Of a DNA stretch of 64,000 nt, positions 24,261 through 33,675 are shown piece by piece; positions within the stretch are counted from its first letter, which is position 1; each line of letters begins with the position of its first letter. This stretch comes from Chlorobiota bacterium. GTDB lineage: Bacteria; Bacteroidota; Bacteroidia; Bacteroidales; VadinHA17. The stretch is from contig JAADHC010000019.1 in the NCBI GenBank assembly GCA_013152085.1, positions 1 to 64,000 on the forward strand, written 5' to 3'. Below the pieces are notes generated by a model. The model saw nothing but the letters and a program-made list of their open reading frames with translations, searched no databases and was not told the DNA's origin. A program made the translations under genes and the position numbers.

Positions 24261-25805
24261 ATGGCTATAAAAAGGAAGATAAAAGAACTTCAGCGTAAAC
24301 GCGAGGAAGTATTGCAGGGTGGCGGCGAACAGGCAATACGAAAACAACAGGCCATGGGTAAACTAACAGCCCGTGAACGTATTGTCGCCTTGCTGGATAA
24401 AGGCTCTTTCAACGAGTATGACATGTTTGTTGAACATGACGCCCGTGACTTTGATATGGATAAGAAAAAATTACATGGTGACGGAGTCATTGTCGGAACC
24501 GGAACAATACATCATCGTCCTGTTGCCATTTTTGCACAGGATTTCACGGTTGCCGGTGGGTCGCTTGGATTGATGCACAGCCATAAGATCACCAAAATTA
24601 TGGATCATGCACTGAAAATGCGCATGCCCCTGATCGGCATTAACGATTCAGGCGGCGCACGAATTCAGGAAGGGGTAAATTCCCTTGCCGGTTACGGAGA
24701 AATATTTTTCAGAAACACTCTCTCTTCCGGAGTCATCCCGCAAATTTCCGTTATTCTCGGACCTTGTGCCGGCGGTGCGGTTTACTCCCCCGCACTTACT
24801 GACTTCGTTTTTGTTGTAGAAAATATCTCAAAGATGTTCATTACAGGGCCCGAAGTGATTAAGACCGTGCTGGGGGAAGAAATTTCCATGGAAGATCTGG
24901 GTGGTGCGAGAGTTCACAGTGAAATGACCGGAAATGCACACTTTTTCGCGAAATCTGAAGAAGAGTGTTTTATGCAAATAATAAAGTTGTTTTCTTTTAT
25001 CCCCTGGAACAATGCAGAGAAACCCAATCTTACTGCGCTGAAAAATCCTAAAAAAGAATATAAAATTGATGATATTGTTCCTGCCGACCCCAAGTTGCCT
25101 TATGATGTCAGAGATGTGATCAGGTCGGTAGTAGATGATTCGGATTTCTTTGAGATACAGGAAGGATGGGCAAAAAACCTCGTGATCGGTTTCGGCCGTA
25201 TGGGAGGCCGTACTGTAGGGTTTGTTGCGAACCAGCCGTTATTCCTTGCCGGAGTTCTGGATGTTGATTCATCGGATAAAGCCGCCCGGTTTATTCGCTA
25301 TTGTGACGCATTTAATATTCCCATTATTACCCTGGTGGATCTTCCCGGTTATCTGCCCGGAGTGGATCAGGAGCATGCCGGAGTGATCAGGCATGGCGCG
25401 AAATTGCTTTATGCCTATAGTGAGGCTACGGTTCCGAAACTTACACTGATCCTGCGTAAAGCATACGGAGGAGGTTATATTGCCATGAGCTCCAGGCATC
25501 TGCGTGCTGATTTTGTTTTTGCATGGCCTTCTGCCGAAATTGCTGTAATGGGACCTGAAGGAGCTGCAAATATTATTTTCCGGAAAGAAATCAAAGAGGC
25601 TGATGACCCGGAGAAAGTACGCCAGCAAAAAGTGAAGGAGTATAAAACTAAGTTTGCCAACCCCTATGTTGCTGCTGCAAAAGGCTATATTGATTCGGTT
25701 ATTGAGCCTTCAGAGACCCGGAAATTATTATTGCATGCTATTGATGTTTCTGATAAAAAATCAATATCCGGACCTTCTAAAAAGCATGGAATACCTCCGT
25801 TTTAA
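24261..25805 (+). CDS. Acyl-CoA carboxylase beta / methylmalonyl-CoA decarboxylase carboxyltransferase subunit
   Basis: 514 residues from the ATG; the longer ORF-track start is TTG. Family marks: GKLTARERIVALLDKGSF, INDSGGARIQEGVNSLAGYGEIF and PCAGGAVYSPALTDFVF in the first crotonase-like half, and YLPGVDQEHAGVIRHGAKLLYAY plus KAYGGGYIAMSSR in the second. It moves carboxyl groups between biotin and an acyl-CoA, probably propionyl/methylmalonyl-CoA. A biotin carrier follows 30 bases downstream, but no biotin carboxylase or membrane decarboxylase subunit is adjacent. Direction of the reaction is therefore open. Confidence 0.92.
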   Translation: MAIKRKIKELQRKREEVLQGGGEQAIRKQQAMGKLTARERIVALLDKGSFNEYDMFVEHDARDFDMDKKKLHGDGVIVGTGTIHHRPVAIFAQDFTVAGGSLGLMHSHKITKIMDHALKMRMPLIGINDSGGARIQEGVNSLAGYGEIFFRNTLSSGVIPQISVILGPCAGGAVYSPALTDFVFVVENISKMFITGPEVIKTVLGEEISMEDLGGARVHSEMTGNAHFFAKSEEECFMQIIKLFSFIPWNNAEKPNLTALKNPKKEYKIDDIVPADPKLPYDVRDVIRSVVDDSDFFEIQEGWAKNLVIGFGRMGGRTVGFVANQPLFLAGVLDVDSSDKAARFIRYCDAFNIPIITLVDLPGYLPGVDQEHAGVIRHGAKLLYAYSEATVPKLTLILRKAYGGGYIAMSSRHLRADFVFAWPSAEIAVMGPEGAANIIFRKEIKEADDPEKVRQQKVKEYKTKFANPYVAAAKGYIDSVIEPSETRKLLLHAIDVSDKKSISGPSKKHGIPPF

Positions 25806-25835
25806 TAATTCGCCTTTAAAAATAATGCTTCCCGA

Positions 25836-26180
25836 ATGAATACAACAGATAAAAATGAAAAACCCTCCGGTAAGGGTAATGGTCATCGCCTGAATATTGA
25901 TGATACGCTTTACAAAACAACCCTGACGGAAAAGTTTCTGAAGCGTAAATCGTGGGAAAAACCCGATGAAAATAAAATAGCTGCATTTATTCCGGGAACG
26001 GTGCTTAAAATATATGTTAAAAAAGGCCAGACTGTTAAAAAGGGGGATAAACTGATGATCCTTGAAGCCATGAAGATGAAAAACAAGATTTTGGCCCAGA
26101 AAGCGGGAACTTTAACCCGGGTGCATATCAGCGAGGGTGATAAAGTTATAAAAGGACAACTTCTTTTTGAATACGCATAG
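25836..26180 (+). CDS. Biotin carboxyl carrier protein
   Basis: 114 residues. The C-terminal 70 residues form a biotinyl domain with the EAMKMKN motif, whose central lysine receives biotin. The N-terminal 45 residues are charged and carry no proline-alanine linker. It should act with the carboxyltransferase encoded 30 bases upstream. Convergent with ispE across eight bases. Confidence 0.93.
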   Translation: MNTTDKNEKPSGKGNGHRLNIDDTLYKTTLTEKFLKRKSWEKPDENKIAAFIPGTVLKIYVKKGQTVKKGDKLMILEAMKMKNKILAQKAGTLTRVHISEGDKVIKGQLLFEYA

Positions 26181-26188
26181 CGGGATCC

Positions 26189-27004
26189 TTACAGATTTAT
26201 CTCCCCGGACCAGACTAACCATTCTTGAATACCGGGAAATGTTCCCGGGTCTTTTTTATATATTCCGTAAACAGCAGATCCACTGCCTGACAGGGCTGCA
26301 TAAATCGCTCCCCGTTCATATAACCTTGTGATGATCTCCCGGAGCATCGGATATTCTTTGCAAATTACTTTTTCGAACCTGTTGATTAGATTTCCTTTCC
26401 ACTTTTCTAAAGGAAGCCTGTAAACAGAAGCCGGTGGCGGATCATGGGGGTTTGGCGTAATCAACCGGTATGCCTCAGCCGTGGTTATGGAAAACGGAGG
26501 GATAATAATCTTCAGATGAAACCTCCCGTGGATTGGCTTCAGGGGTGTCATGCTTTCACCTCTTCCCGATGCAAAAACGGGATGGTTTATAAGAAAAAAA
26601 GGGCAGTCCGATCCTGTTTCCATAGCGATCCGGGATAACCTGTCCCTGTCGATATTTAATCTGAAAATCCTGTTGAGCAGAATGAGTGTAAAGGCTGCGT
26701 CTGCCGATCCTCCTCCCAACCCGGACCCCGGCGGAATCCTTTTATGAAGATAAATGGAAACCGGAGGGAACGAATATTGGTTACGGAGTGTATTGACTAC
26801 CTGCATAACGAGGTTTTCCCCCGGCTGGAGATGTAATGGAATCCCGCTCTGGGAAAAGGAATCTCGTTTTCTTGCAGGGATAATTTCGAGGATGTCACAA
26901 AACCCGGCAGGTATGTAAACCGTTTCCAGATCGTGATATCCGTCTTCCCTTTTGCGGAGAATTTTTAATCCGAGATTAATCTTGACATTGGGAAAAACAA
27001 TCAT
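26189..27004 (-). CDS. ispE: 4-diphosphocytidyl-2-C-methyl-D-erythritol kinase
   Basis: 271 residues, GHMP kinase fold. NVKINLGLKILRKREDGYHDLETV at the N terminus, the ATP loop PPGSGLGGGSADAA and the late ALSGSGSAVYGI motif are diagnostic. It phosphorylates CDP-methylerythritol in the MEP route to isoprenoids. Single gene, convergent with the biotin carrier gene. Confidence 0.96.
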   Translation of the reverse strand: MIVFPNVKINLGLKILRKREDGYHDLETVYIPAGFCDILEIIPARKRDSFSQSGIPLHLQPGENLVMQVVNTLRNQYSFPPVSIYLHKRIPPGSGLGGGSADAAFTLILLNRIFRLNIDRDRLSRIAMETGSDCPFFLINHPVFASGRGESMTPLKPIHGRFHLKIIIPPFSITTAEAYRLITPNPHDPPPASVYRLPLEKWKGNLINRFEKVICKEYPMLREIITRLYERGAIYAALSGSGSAVYGIYKKDPGTFPGIQEWLVWSGEINL

Positions 27005-27251
27005 CCTTGCTTTTTAAGTACAAATTAACGGAATTTGTGCAGATCCCGCACCCCGGGGTAATAAAAAAATAGGTAACTTTAAAAAAGAAACAAATCGCTT
27101 CCCTTGCGGTTTATTAAATACCGGAGGTTAGCAGATATTTATCAACAGAAATTCCACAGTCCTGAAAATTTTGTGCATAAGAAATCGGATAAAAAGAGTG
27201 CTTCAACAAGTTCATTGCTTAACTTTACCTCCTGGATAAATAAAAATACAA

Positions 27252-28751
27252 ATGGCTGTAAAAGAACCACAAAGACGTGTAAGTGCCTTGGATTCCATCA
27301 GTGTGGAGATGGGGAAAGTACCACCACAGGCGGTTGAATTGGAAGAGGCTGTTCTGGGGGCTGTTATGCTGGAAAAGGATGCCATCCTGGCTGTCCTGGA
27401 CATCCTTGTCCCCGAAAGTTTTTATAGAGAAGCACACCGGAAAATTTATGCGGCCATTGTGGATCTTTCTTCCAATGAAAAACCCATTGATATCCTGACG
27501 GTAAAGGATGAACTGAAAAAACGGGGACAACTGGAAGAGGTAGGCGGTGCTTATTATATCTCACAACTTACCAGCCGGATTGTTTCTGCCGCGCATGTTG
27601 AGTTTCACGCCAGGATTATCGCCCAGAAATTTATCCAGCGCGAACTTATCAGGATCTCCAACGAAATTCTGTCCCGTTCTTTTGATGAAAGTGTCGATGT
27701 GGATGACCTTTTGGATTTTTCAGAGCAGGAACTTTTCCAGATCGCCGAGGGATATATCAAGCGTGAGACCTCCAAGATCAATGTGCTGGTGCATAAAGCT
27801 ATCGAGCAGATGCAGGAAGCTGCAAAACGTAAGGATAACCTCAGCGGGGTTCCTTCAGGCTTTACCAAACTTGACCGCCTGACTTCCGGATGGCAGCGTT
27901 CCGACCTGGTCATTATTGCTGCCCGGCCGTCGATGGGCAAAACCGCCTTTGCTTTGTCTATGGCACGGAATATCACCATCGAGCATGAACGTCCGGTAGC
28001 AGTTTTTTCTCTTGAAATGTCCTCACTACAACTGGTAAACCGGTTGATTGTGAGTGAAACCGAACTGGGTGTACATAAAATCCGGAATGGCCATCTGAAT
28101 GATGACGAATGGAAACACCTTGAGTCTAAAATCAAATCCCTGATTGACGCTCCTCTTTTCATCGATGATACGCCGGCTATTTCGCTTTTTGAGTTCCGCG
28201 CAAAGTGCAGAAGGTTGAAAATGCAATATGGTGTTGAGGTCATTATTGTCGACTATTTACAATTGATGACAGCACCCAATGATGCACGGGGAAACCGTGA
28301 ACAGGAAGTAAGTACGATATCACGGACACTTAAAGCTGTTGCCAAAGAACTTGATGTCCCGATCATTGCCCTGTCTCAGCTTAACCGTTCTGTCGAACTG
28401 CGTTCAGGATCAAAACGTCCGCAACTTTCCGACCTCCGTGAATCCGGGGCCATCGAACAGGACGCTGATATGGTCATCTTTATTCACCGCGCTGAAAAAT
28501 ATGGTATTACCGAGGATAGCGAAGGGAATTCCACCAAAGGACTTGCAGAAATTATCCTGGCCAAACACCGGAATGGCCCGATCGGTGATGTGATTCTGCG
28601 GTTCAAAGACGATCTTGCCAAATTCTCCGAACCTGAGGATGACTTCCTTGCCCTGGAGGAGAATGCCGCCTTTACTACCATGACATTGAATTCCCGTATG
28701 AATAATGATTTCGAAGCCCCTGCATCCGGTAAAGATCAAATACCGTTTTAG
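27252..28751 (+). CDS. dnaB: Replicative DNA helicase DnaB
   Basis: 499 residues. The N-terminal helical domain begins with PPQAVELEEAVLGAVMLEK; the RecA-like domain has the Walker A ARPSMGKTAFAL, the Walker B region VIIVDYLQLM, and SQLNRSVELR and LRESGAIEQDADMVIF motifs. It unwinds DNA at the replication fork as a hexamer. No intein is present. It is a single gene; the 247-base gap before it shows no other gene, and an AT-rich palindrome follows its stop. Confidence 0.97.
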   Translation: MAVKEPQRRVSALDSISVEMGKVPPQAVELEEAVLGAVMLEKDAILAVLDILVPESFYREAHRKIYAAIVDLSSNEKPIDILTVKDELKKRGQLEEVGGAYYISQLTSRIVSAAHVEFHARIIAQKFIQRELIRISNEILSRSFDESVDVDDLLDFSEQELFQIAEGYIKRETSKINVLVHKAIEQMQEAAKRKDNLSGVPSGFTKLDRLTSGWQRSDLVIIAARPSMGKTAFALSMARNITIEHERPVAVFSLEMSSLQLVNRLIVSETELGVHKIRNGHLNDDEWKHLESKIKSLIDAPLFIDDTPAISLFEFRAKCRRLKMQYGVEVIIVDYLQLMTAPNDARGNREQEVSTISRTLKAVAKELDVPIIALSQLNRSVELRSGSKRPQLSDLRESGAIEQDADMVIFIHRAEKYGITEDSEGNSTKGLAEIILAKHRNGPIGDVILRFKDDLAKFSEPEDDFLALEENAAFTTMTLNSRMNNDFEAPASGKDQIPF

Positions 28752-28775
28752 AATTATATATTAAAATATATAATT
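28752..28775. repeat. Perfect AT-rich inverted repeat between dnaB and the HAD gene
   Basis: AATTATATATT and AATATATAATT are perfect 11-base inverted arms around AA, starting right after the dnaB stop and 15 bases before the convergent HAD stop. It may serve as a weak two-way terminator. The core recurs in the tract at 4306-4321. Confidence 0.6.
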
Positions 28776-28789
28776 ATTTCCGTATCGTA

Positions 28790-29488
28790 CTAAAGAATAT
28801 TTCTGATTTCTGAAAGTTTTCTGATGGTATAAGTAGGGTGGTGTCCGGACGGGTTTCCATCGGATGAGAAATAAATCTGGTCGATGCCTGACTTTTGTGC
28901 TCCGGTGATGTCGGCATCATCATCATCACCGATCAGAATACTTTTTTGCGATATCGCTTTACACCGTTGAAGCGCATAGGAAAAAAAACCGGGATCCGGC
29001 TTCAGGCAACCGGCCATTTCCGATGTAATGACTTCCCGGAAATAATCTGCAAGTCCGCTGTTTTTGATTTTTGTGAACTGTACCTCATTAAAACCGTTGG
29101 TTACCAGAAAAAGAGAATATTTTTCCGAGAGATAGGTAAGGATCTCGAAAGTGCCACGGATCAGATTGGTTTTCATTTTGCTGGTGTCCAGATAAGCCTG
29201 ATCAAGGATATAGGCAAGTTCGGGTTGATTCATACCCATTTGTTTCAGGGTAAGATCAAACCGTTTCCAGCGTAAAATATTTTTTGTCACACTCCCTTCA
29301 CGGTAGGCTTTCCAGAGTACATCATTGTTTTTATGGTAAAAATCCAGAAATTGCTGCAGGGAGATTCCGGTTTGGTCAAGATGGTATTCCAAAAAAAGTT
29401 GTTTCAGGGCTTCGGCCGAATTTTTCCGGAAATCCCATAAAGTGCCGTCCAGATCGAAAAAGATTGATTCATATTTTTTTTTCTTCAT
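28790..29488 (-). CDS. HAD-family nucleotidase, YjjG-like
   Basis: 232 residues. HAD motif I is FFDLDGTLWDF, motif II is LVTNGFNEVQ, and motifs III/IV are seen around CLKPDPGFF and LIGDDDDADITGAQKSGID. The helical cap sits after motif I. The pattern and length fit YjjG-type 5'-nucleotidases that hydrolyse noncanonical pyrimidine nucleotides; another HAD phosphatase activity cannot be excluded. Convergent with dnaB. Confidence 0.85.
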   Translation of the reverse strand: MKKKKYESIFFDLDGTLWDFRKNSAEALKQLFLEYHLDQTGISLQQFLDFYHKNNDVLWKAYREGSVTKNILRWKRFDLTLKQMGMNQPELAYILDQAYLDTSKMKTNLIRGTFEILTYLSEKYSLFLVTNGFNEVQFTKIKNSGLADYFREVITSEMAGCLKPDPGFFSYALQRCKAISQKSILIGDDDDADITGAQKSGIDQIYFSSDGNPSGHHPTYTIRKLSEIRNIL

Positions 29489-29552
29489 GCAACGCGTTTT
29501 CAGGATAAAATTATAAGAATTTTGACTAACGGTGCTTCCCCGGAAAGAAGTT

Positions 29553-29560
29553 CAAAAATA
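29553..29560 (-). promoter_or_regulatory. Bacteroidota -7 element (TATTTTTG) for the HAD gene
   Basis: Perfect TAnnTTTG on the minus strand, 64 bases upstream of the HAD ATG in the divergent region shared with the DEAD helicase. Confidence 0.4.
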
Positions 29561-29659
29561 ATGTTTTATTTTCGCAAAGTCATAAAAATCATCTCCGGAC
29601 AGGTTTTTGTAACTTTAACAACATTTGTCAGACTATTTTTACAATTTTGATTACTATCA

Positions 29660-30787
29660 ATGGAATTTAAAGAGTTACCGCTGACATCATCATTACAGGA
29701 AGGTGTTGAAAGTTTTGGTTTTTCCGAGCTTACACCGATTCAGGAAGCATGCATTCCGTTGATAATGAAAGGTAAGGATATTATCGGATGTGCCCAGACC
29801 GGTACAGGGAAGACCATGGCATACGCCATCCCGACATTACAGCGCATATTAACAACCGGAGAGAAGGAAGGTCCCTATGCACTGGTACTGGCACCTACGC
29901 GTGAACTGGCACTCCAGATTGAACAGCAGTTTGAAGGTCTTACCTATTTTCTGGATGTCAACTCTTCGGCAGTATATGGGGGGGGAGATGCAACGGAGTT
30001 TGAACGTCAGAAAAAAGCGATTATCAAAGGTGCGGATATTTTGATTGCTACACCGGGACGGCTGCTTGCCCATATCAAACTCGGGTATGTTTCTTTTAAC
30101 CATCTTACCACTGTTATTCTTGATGAAGCCGACCGGATGCTGGATATGGGTTTCAGAGAGGATATCATGCATATCCTCAAACATACGCCTTCCCGGAAAC
30201 AAACATTGCTCTTTTCGGCAACCATGTCTCCTGAAATCCGCAAACTTGCTCATACCATAATGAATAAACCCGAACATGTGGAGTTTGCTGTTTCCAAACC
30301 TGCCGAAGGGGTTATGCAGGCGGTTTACATGACCCCCGAATCAAAGAAAATGAAGGTAATACAATCGCTGTTATCCGGAAAAGACCTGGAAAGAGTACTG
30401 ATTTTCTCTGCCACAAAGAAAAGTGTGAAAGAGATGGAACAGGCTTTTCGCCAGATGAATCTGGATGCCAGGGCCATGCATTCCGACCTGGACCAGCATA
30501 ACCGTAATGAGATTATGCGTGACTTCAGAAATAAAAAAATCCCCATACTTATTGCTACGGATATTGTCTCACGAGGCATTGATATCGACAATATCGAGCT
30601 GGTTATCAATTATAATGTTCCCCGTGACCCGGAAGATTATGTCCACCGTGTAGGACGTACTGCCCGTGCAAAAAGTTCCGGAGTGGCCATTACACTTGTT
30701 GACAGAAACGAAGTAAAGTATCTGACCAAAATAGAAAAACTAATTGGATATTCCGTTTACAGAATGCCGGAGATTTCTTCCTTCTAA
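29660..30787 (+). CDS. DEAD-box ATP-dependent RNA helicase
   Basis: 375 residues. The Q motif FSELTPIQEACIP, Walker A AQTGTGKT, the DEAD box ILDEADRMLDMGF, SAT (LLFSATMSP), and HRVGRTARA in the second RecA lobe are all present. The protein ends soon after the helicase core, without the basic C-terminal tail of RhlE or CsdA. It probably acts in ribosome assembly or RNA turnover. Divergent from the HAD gene; rmuC follows on the same strand. Confidence 0.95.
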   Translation: MEFKELPLTSSLQEGVESFGFSELTPIQEACIPLIMKGKDIIGCAQTGTGKTMAYAIPTLQRILTTGEKEGPYALVLAPTRELALQIEQQFEGLTYFLDVNSSAVYGGGDATEFERQKKAIIKGADILIATPGRLLAHIKLGYVSFNHLTTVILDEADRMLDMGFREDIMHILKHTPSRKQTLLFSATMSPEIRKLAHTIMNKPEHVEFAVSKPAEGVMQAVYMTPESKKMKVIQSLLSGKDLERVLIFSATKKSVKEMEQAFRQMNLDARAMHSDLDQHNRNEIMRDFRNKKIPILIATDIVSRGIDIDNIELVINYNVPRDPEDYVHRVGRTARAKSSGVAITLVDRNEVKYLTKIEKLIGYSVYRMPEISSF

Positions 30788-30894
30788 AATAAACACATCT
30801 TTACCTGTTCTTAAAATATTATTGTATTTTTAAAGATGAGACTTCCGGGTTATGTTCCTTTGAACATGAGAGGTAATGGTTAATTTTTTTAATT

Positions 30895-32292
30895 ATGGAT
30901 CCGTTATACATATTGATCGGCGCAGTTTTCGGTGTTTTGGTAGTCGTATTTATCAATAAATATACCGGCCGCAAAACTATTAAGGATACCCTGATTGCGG
31001 AAACCCTCCGGAAACAACTTGAAGAACAGCATACCCGAAATCAGGTATTACAGCAAACCCTTACCATAAAGGAAGAAGAATTGAAAAAATCATTTGAAGA
31101 ATTAAGGCAGGAACGTGAGAAACTGGTTGTCCTTACCGGCGAAGTAAGTGCGAAGAAAGTGATGGTTGAAAATCTGGATGCAAAATTGCGCGATCAGAAA
31201 AAGGAAATCGAAGCTTCCGAAGAGCGGTTACGTAAAGAGTTTGAAATTCTGGCCAATAGAATTCTGGAGGAAAAAACACAGAAATTTACCGAGCAGAACA
31301 AATCCCGTTTGGATGAGATCCTGAAACCTCTGGGGGAAAAGATCAAATCTTTCCAGGAACAAGTAGTTAAAGCTTACCAGGACGAATCAAAACAGCGTTT
31401 TTCCCTGCAGGAGGAAGTGAAAAGACTTGCTGATCTGAACAAACTTGTCATGGATGAAGCCAATAATCTTGCCCGTGCCCTGAAAGGCGAGAGCAAAACC
31501 ATGGGGACCTGGGGGGAATTTATTCTCGAGAGCATTCTTGAGAAAAGTGGTCTGGAGAAAGGCCGGGAGTATATTGTGCAGCCTTCATTTACCGATGATC
31601 AGGGCCGTCGCTCTCAGCCTGATGTGGTGGTGGTTTATCCCGGAAACCGGAATATTGTGATCGATTCAAAGGTATCTCTTACCGATTATGAAAGATTTTC
31701 TTCTGCCGATAACGAGAAAGAGCGTGAACGTGCACTCTCCGGTCACCTTGCTTCGGTAAAGACTCATGTTAAGGAGCTAAGCGAAAAAAAATACCAGGAT
31801 TTGTACCAGTTGAACTCGCTCGATTTCGTGATGATGTTTGTACCTGTCGAACCGGCCTATCTTCTTGCCATCCATCATGATAAAGAACTTTGGAGCTATG
31901 CCTATACACGCAGGATACTGATCATTGGACCGACCAACCTGATTGCCGCCCTTAAAATGGTGGAAAGTATGTGGCAGCAGGAGTTTCAGTCGCGTAATGT
32001 TAAAGAAATCGCCCGGCAAAGCGGGGCCCTCTATGATAAATTTGCCGGAATGGTTGATGATCTGAAGGAGTTGGGAAAGAAAATGAACATGGCACAACGG
32101 CATTATGAAGCTTCGATGAATAAATTATCTACCGGTAAGGGATCTTTGGTCAGCCGTGTTGAAAAGATTAAACAACTGGGGGCAAAAACTACCAAGGACC
32201 TGCCACGGGATATGGTGGATAAAGCATTGGACGAAAGCGGAATGCCCGAAGAAGATTCCGAATCAGGAAAGACGGGGAAAACAGATCAGTAG
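30895..32292 (+). CDS. rmuC: DNA recombination protein RmuC
   Basis: 465 residues: one N-terminal membrane helix (about residues 4-20), a long coiled coil (about 35-130), then the RmuC nuclease-like domain with KTMGTWGEFILESILEKSGLEKG, QPDVVVVYPGNRNIVIDSKVSL and FVMMFVPVEPAY. RmuC limits DNA rearrangements at inverted repeats; its biochemical action is unsettled. ATG start is clear. Faces rsmI convergently. Confidence 0.95.
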   Translation: MDPLYILIGAVFGVLVVVFINKYTGRKTIKDTLIAETLRKQLEEQHTRNQVLQQTLTIKEEELKKSFEELRQEREKLVVLTGEVSAKKVMVENLDAKLRDQKKEIEASEERLRKEFEILANRILEEKTQKFTEQNKSRLDEILKPLGEKIKSFQEQVVKAYQDESKQRFSLQEEVKRLADLNKLVMDEANNLARALKGESKTMGTWGEFILESILEKSGLEKGREYIVQPSFTDDQGRRSQPDVVVVYPGNRNIVIDSKVSLTDYERFSSADNEKERERALSGHLASVKTHVKELSEKKYQDLYQLNSLDFVMMFVPVEPAYLLAIHHDKELWSYAYTRRILIIGPTNLIAALKMVESMWQQEFQSRNVKEIARQSGALYDKFAGMVDDLKELGKKMNMAQRHYEASMNKLSTGKGSLVSRVEKIKQLGAKTTKDLPRDMVDKALDESGMPEEDSESGKTGKTDQ

Positions 32293-32313
32293 GAACCACG
32301 TATTATAATTATT

Positions 32314-32985
32314 TCAGGATTCAGGCCCGATAATAATTACAAACTCCCCTTTTGGTGTATGCTTGCTGTAGTAAATGGCAAGCTCGGCAAGGGTTCCCCT
32401 TCTTGTTTCTTCATGAATCTTGGTTAGCTCACGTGATATGCTGGCTGGTCTGTTAGTACCAAGAGAATCCTCAAGATCCAGCAGTGTCCGTCCCAGCCGG
32501 TAAGGAGACTCGTACAAGATGATTGTACTTTGCAGCGTTGCCAGATAAGCTAATCGCCGGTTTCGGTGTTTCCTGGGAGGGAGAAACCCTTCGAAATGAA
32601 ACCGGTCGCAAGGGATTCCCGAATTGACCAGGGCAGGGATCATAGCTGTTGGGCCGGGTAATGTTTCAATTTCAATACCTTGTTCTATACAGCCGCGGAT
32701 CAACAGGAATCCGGGATCGGATATGCCGGGGGTTCCTGCTTCACTGATCATGGCAATCTGTTTATTCCCCCGGAGCCAATGAAGCAACCGGGCAAGATTT
32801 TTATGCTCATTGTCTTTATGATGGGATCGTACCGGTGTGGTGATTTCATAATGCCTGAGTAATTTTCCGGCAGTACGGGTATCCTCGGCAAGGATTATAT
32901 CTGACTCTTTGAGTATGCGAATGGCCCTTAACGTAATATCTTCCAGGTTGCCAATAGGGGTGGGGATAACAATTAATCTACCCAT
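32314..32985 (-). CDS. rsmI: 16S rRNA (cytidine1402-2'-O)-methyltransferase
   Basis: 223 residues of the tetrapyrrole-methylase fold. IPTPIGNLEDITLRAI, ILAEDTRTAGKLLRHY, ISEAGTPGISDPG and LPGPTAMIPALVNSGIP are the RsmI signatures. It methylates the 2'-O of C1402 in 16S rRNA. The C-terminal extension found in some homologues is absent. It follows a coiled-coil protein gene on the same strand by four bases and is probably co-transcribed with it. Confidence 0.95.
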   Translation of the reverse strand: MGRLIVIPTPIGNLEDITLRAIRILKESDIILAEDTRTAGKLLRHYEITTPVRSHHKDNEHKNLARLLHWLRGNKQIAMISEAGTPGISDPGFLLIRGCIEQGIEIETLPGPTAMIPALVNSGIPCDRFHFEGFLPPRKHRNRRLAYLATLQSTIILYESPYRLGRTLLDLEDSLGTNRPASISRELTKIHEETRRGTLAELAIYYSKHTPKGEFVIIIGPES

Positions 32986-32989
32986 AGTG

Positions 32990-33607
32990 CTATGCTTTCA
33001 GTTTCCTCCTTATCAATTCATGTAAATGCTGTACCAATTCATGATCAGGATCCCAGTCGAAATGATCATTAAGATATTGCTCTGCCTCTTGCAGTGATTT
33101 TGCCTGATTAAGATATTGAATGGTTTTGTTGAATACATCCCCATTCCCATGAAACAATTCCTTAATATACTGAAACCGCTCATTCAGTGCGATGGATTTG
33201 TAGATATCTTTAATGGGCTGTTCCTGAAGCTTTGTGGATAGATTCTTCCCTTTACTCTTTTTTGCCAGTGATTCGTTCCGGTATTGGTGATGTTGGTAAC
33301 GGTCGGATAAGACGGTTTTCAATTTTCCGGAAACCGGATGGTCTGTAATCCCGTTTTTCGGAATATCTGTTTTTTCTTTTGTTTGTGTCCTTAATTTCGT
33401 CTCTGCTGTCGTTTCTTTTTCCACTTTCGTTTTTTCAGGAAATGCCGTGGACATCAGATGGATGTTGTCCCTGAGATTCGTTAGTTTGGAAAGCGCCAGT
33501 TTAAGAATGATCTCCTCTTCCGGGTCAGATTTTTGTAACCCGGAAAGAATATTCTCAATTTCTTCTATATCTTTAGAAAGAATTTTAAAGGCTTTCTGAA
33601 AATTCAT
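32990..33607 (-). CDS. Uncharacterised helical protein
   Basis: 205 residues from the ATG at 33607; the ORF-track start at 33643 is a TTG inside the promoter element. The N-terminal 60 residues (MNFQKAFKILSKDIEEIEN) are helical, the middle is charged and low-complexity with many K, E and T, and the C-terminal 80 residues (DIYKSIALNERFQYIKELFHGNGDVFNKTIQYLN) look folded and helical. No signal peptide or enzymatic motif. I recognise a pattern common in Bacteroidota but no known function. Co-transcribed with rsmI. Confidence 0.75.
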   Translation of the reverse strand: MNFQKAFKILSKDIEEIENILSGLQKSDPEEEIILKLALSKLTNLRDNIHLMSTAFPEKTKVEKETTAETKLRTQTKEKTDIPKNGITDHPVSGKLKTVLSDRYQHHQYRNESLAKKSKGKNLSTKLQEQPIKDIYKSIALNERFQYIKELFHGNGDVFNKTIQYLNQAKSLQEAEQYLNDHFDWDPDHELVQHLHELIRRKLKA

Positions 33608-33640
33608 AATGAACGAATTATGTGGATGATAGCTGCACTG

Positions 33641-33648
33641 CAAAAGTA
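33641..33648 (-). promoter_or_regulatory. Bacteroidota -7 element (TACTTTTG)
   Basis: Perfect TAnnTTTG on the minus strand, 33 bases before the ATG of the helical protein that precedes rsmI. It rules against the upstream TTG start. Confidence 0.55.
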
Positions 33649-33675
33649 ACGAATATATCCTGAATCTGGTATATT

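Noticed and set aside
27605-28243. 212-codon ORF antisense to dnaB
   Set aside because: Long but serine/arginine-rich translation typical of antisense frames; dnaB is unmistakable.
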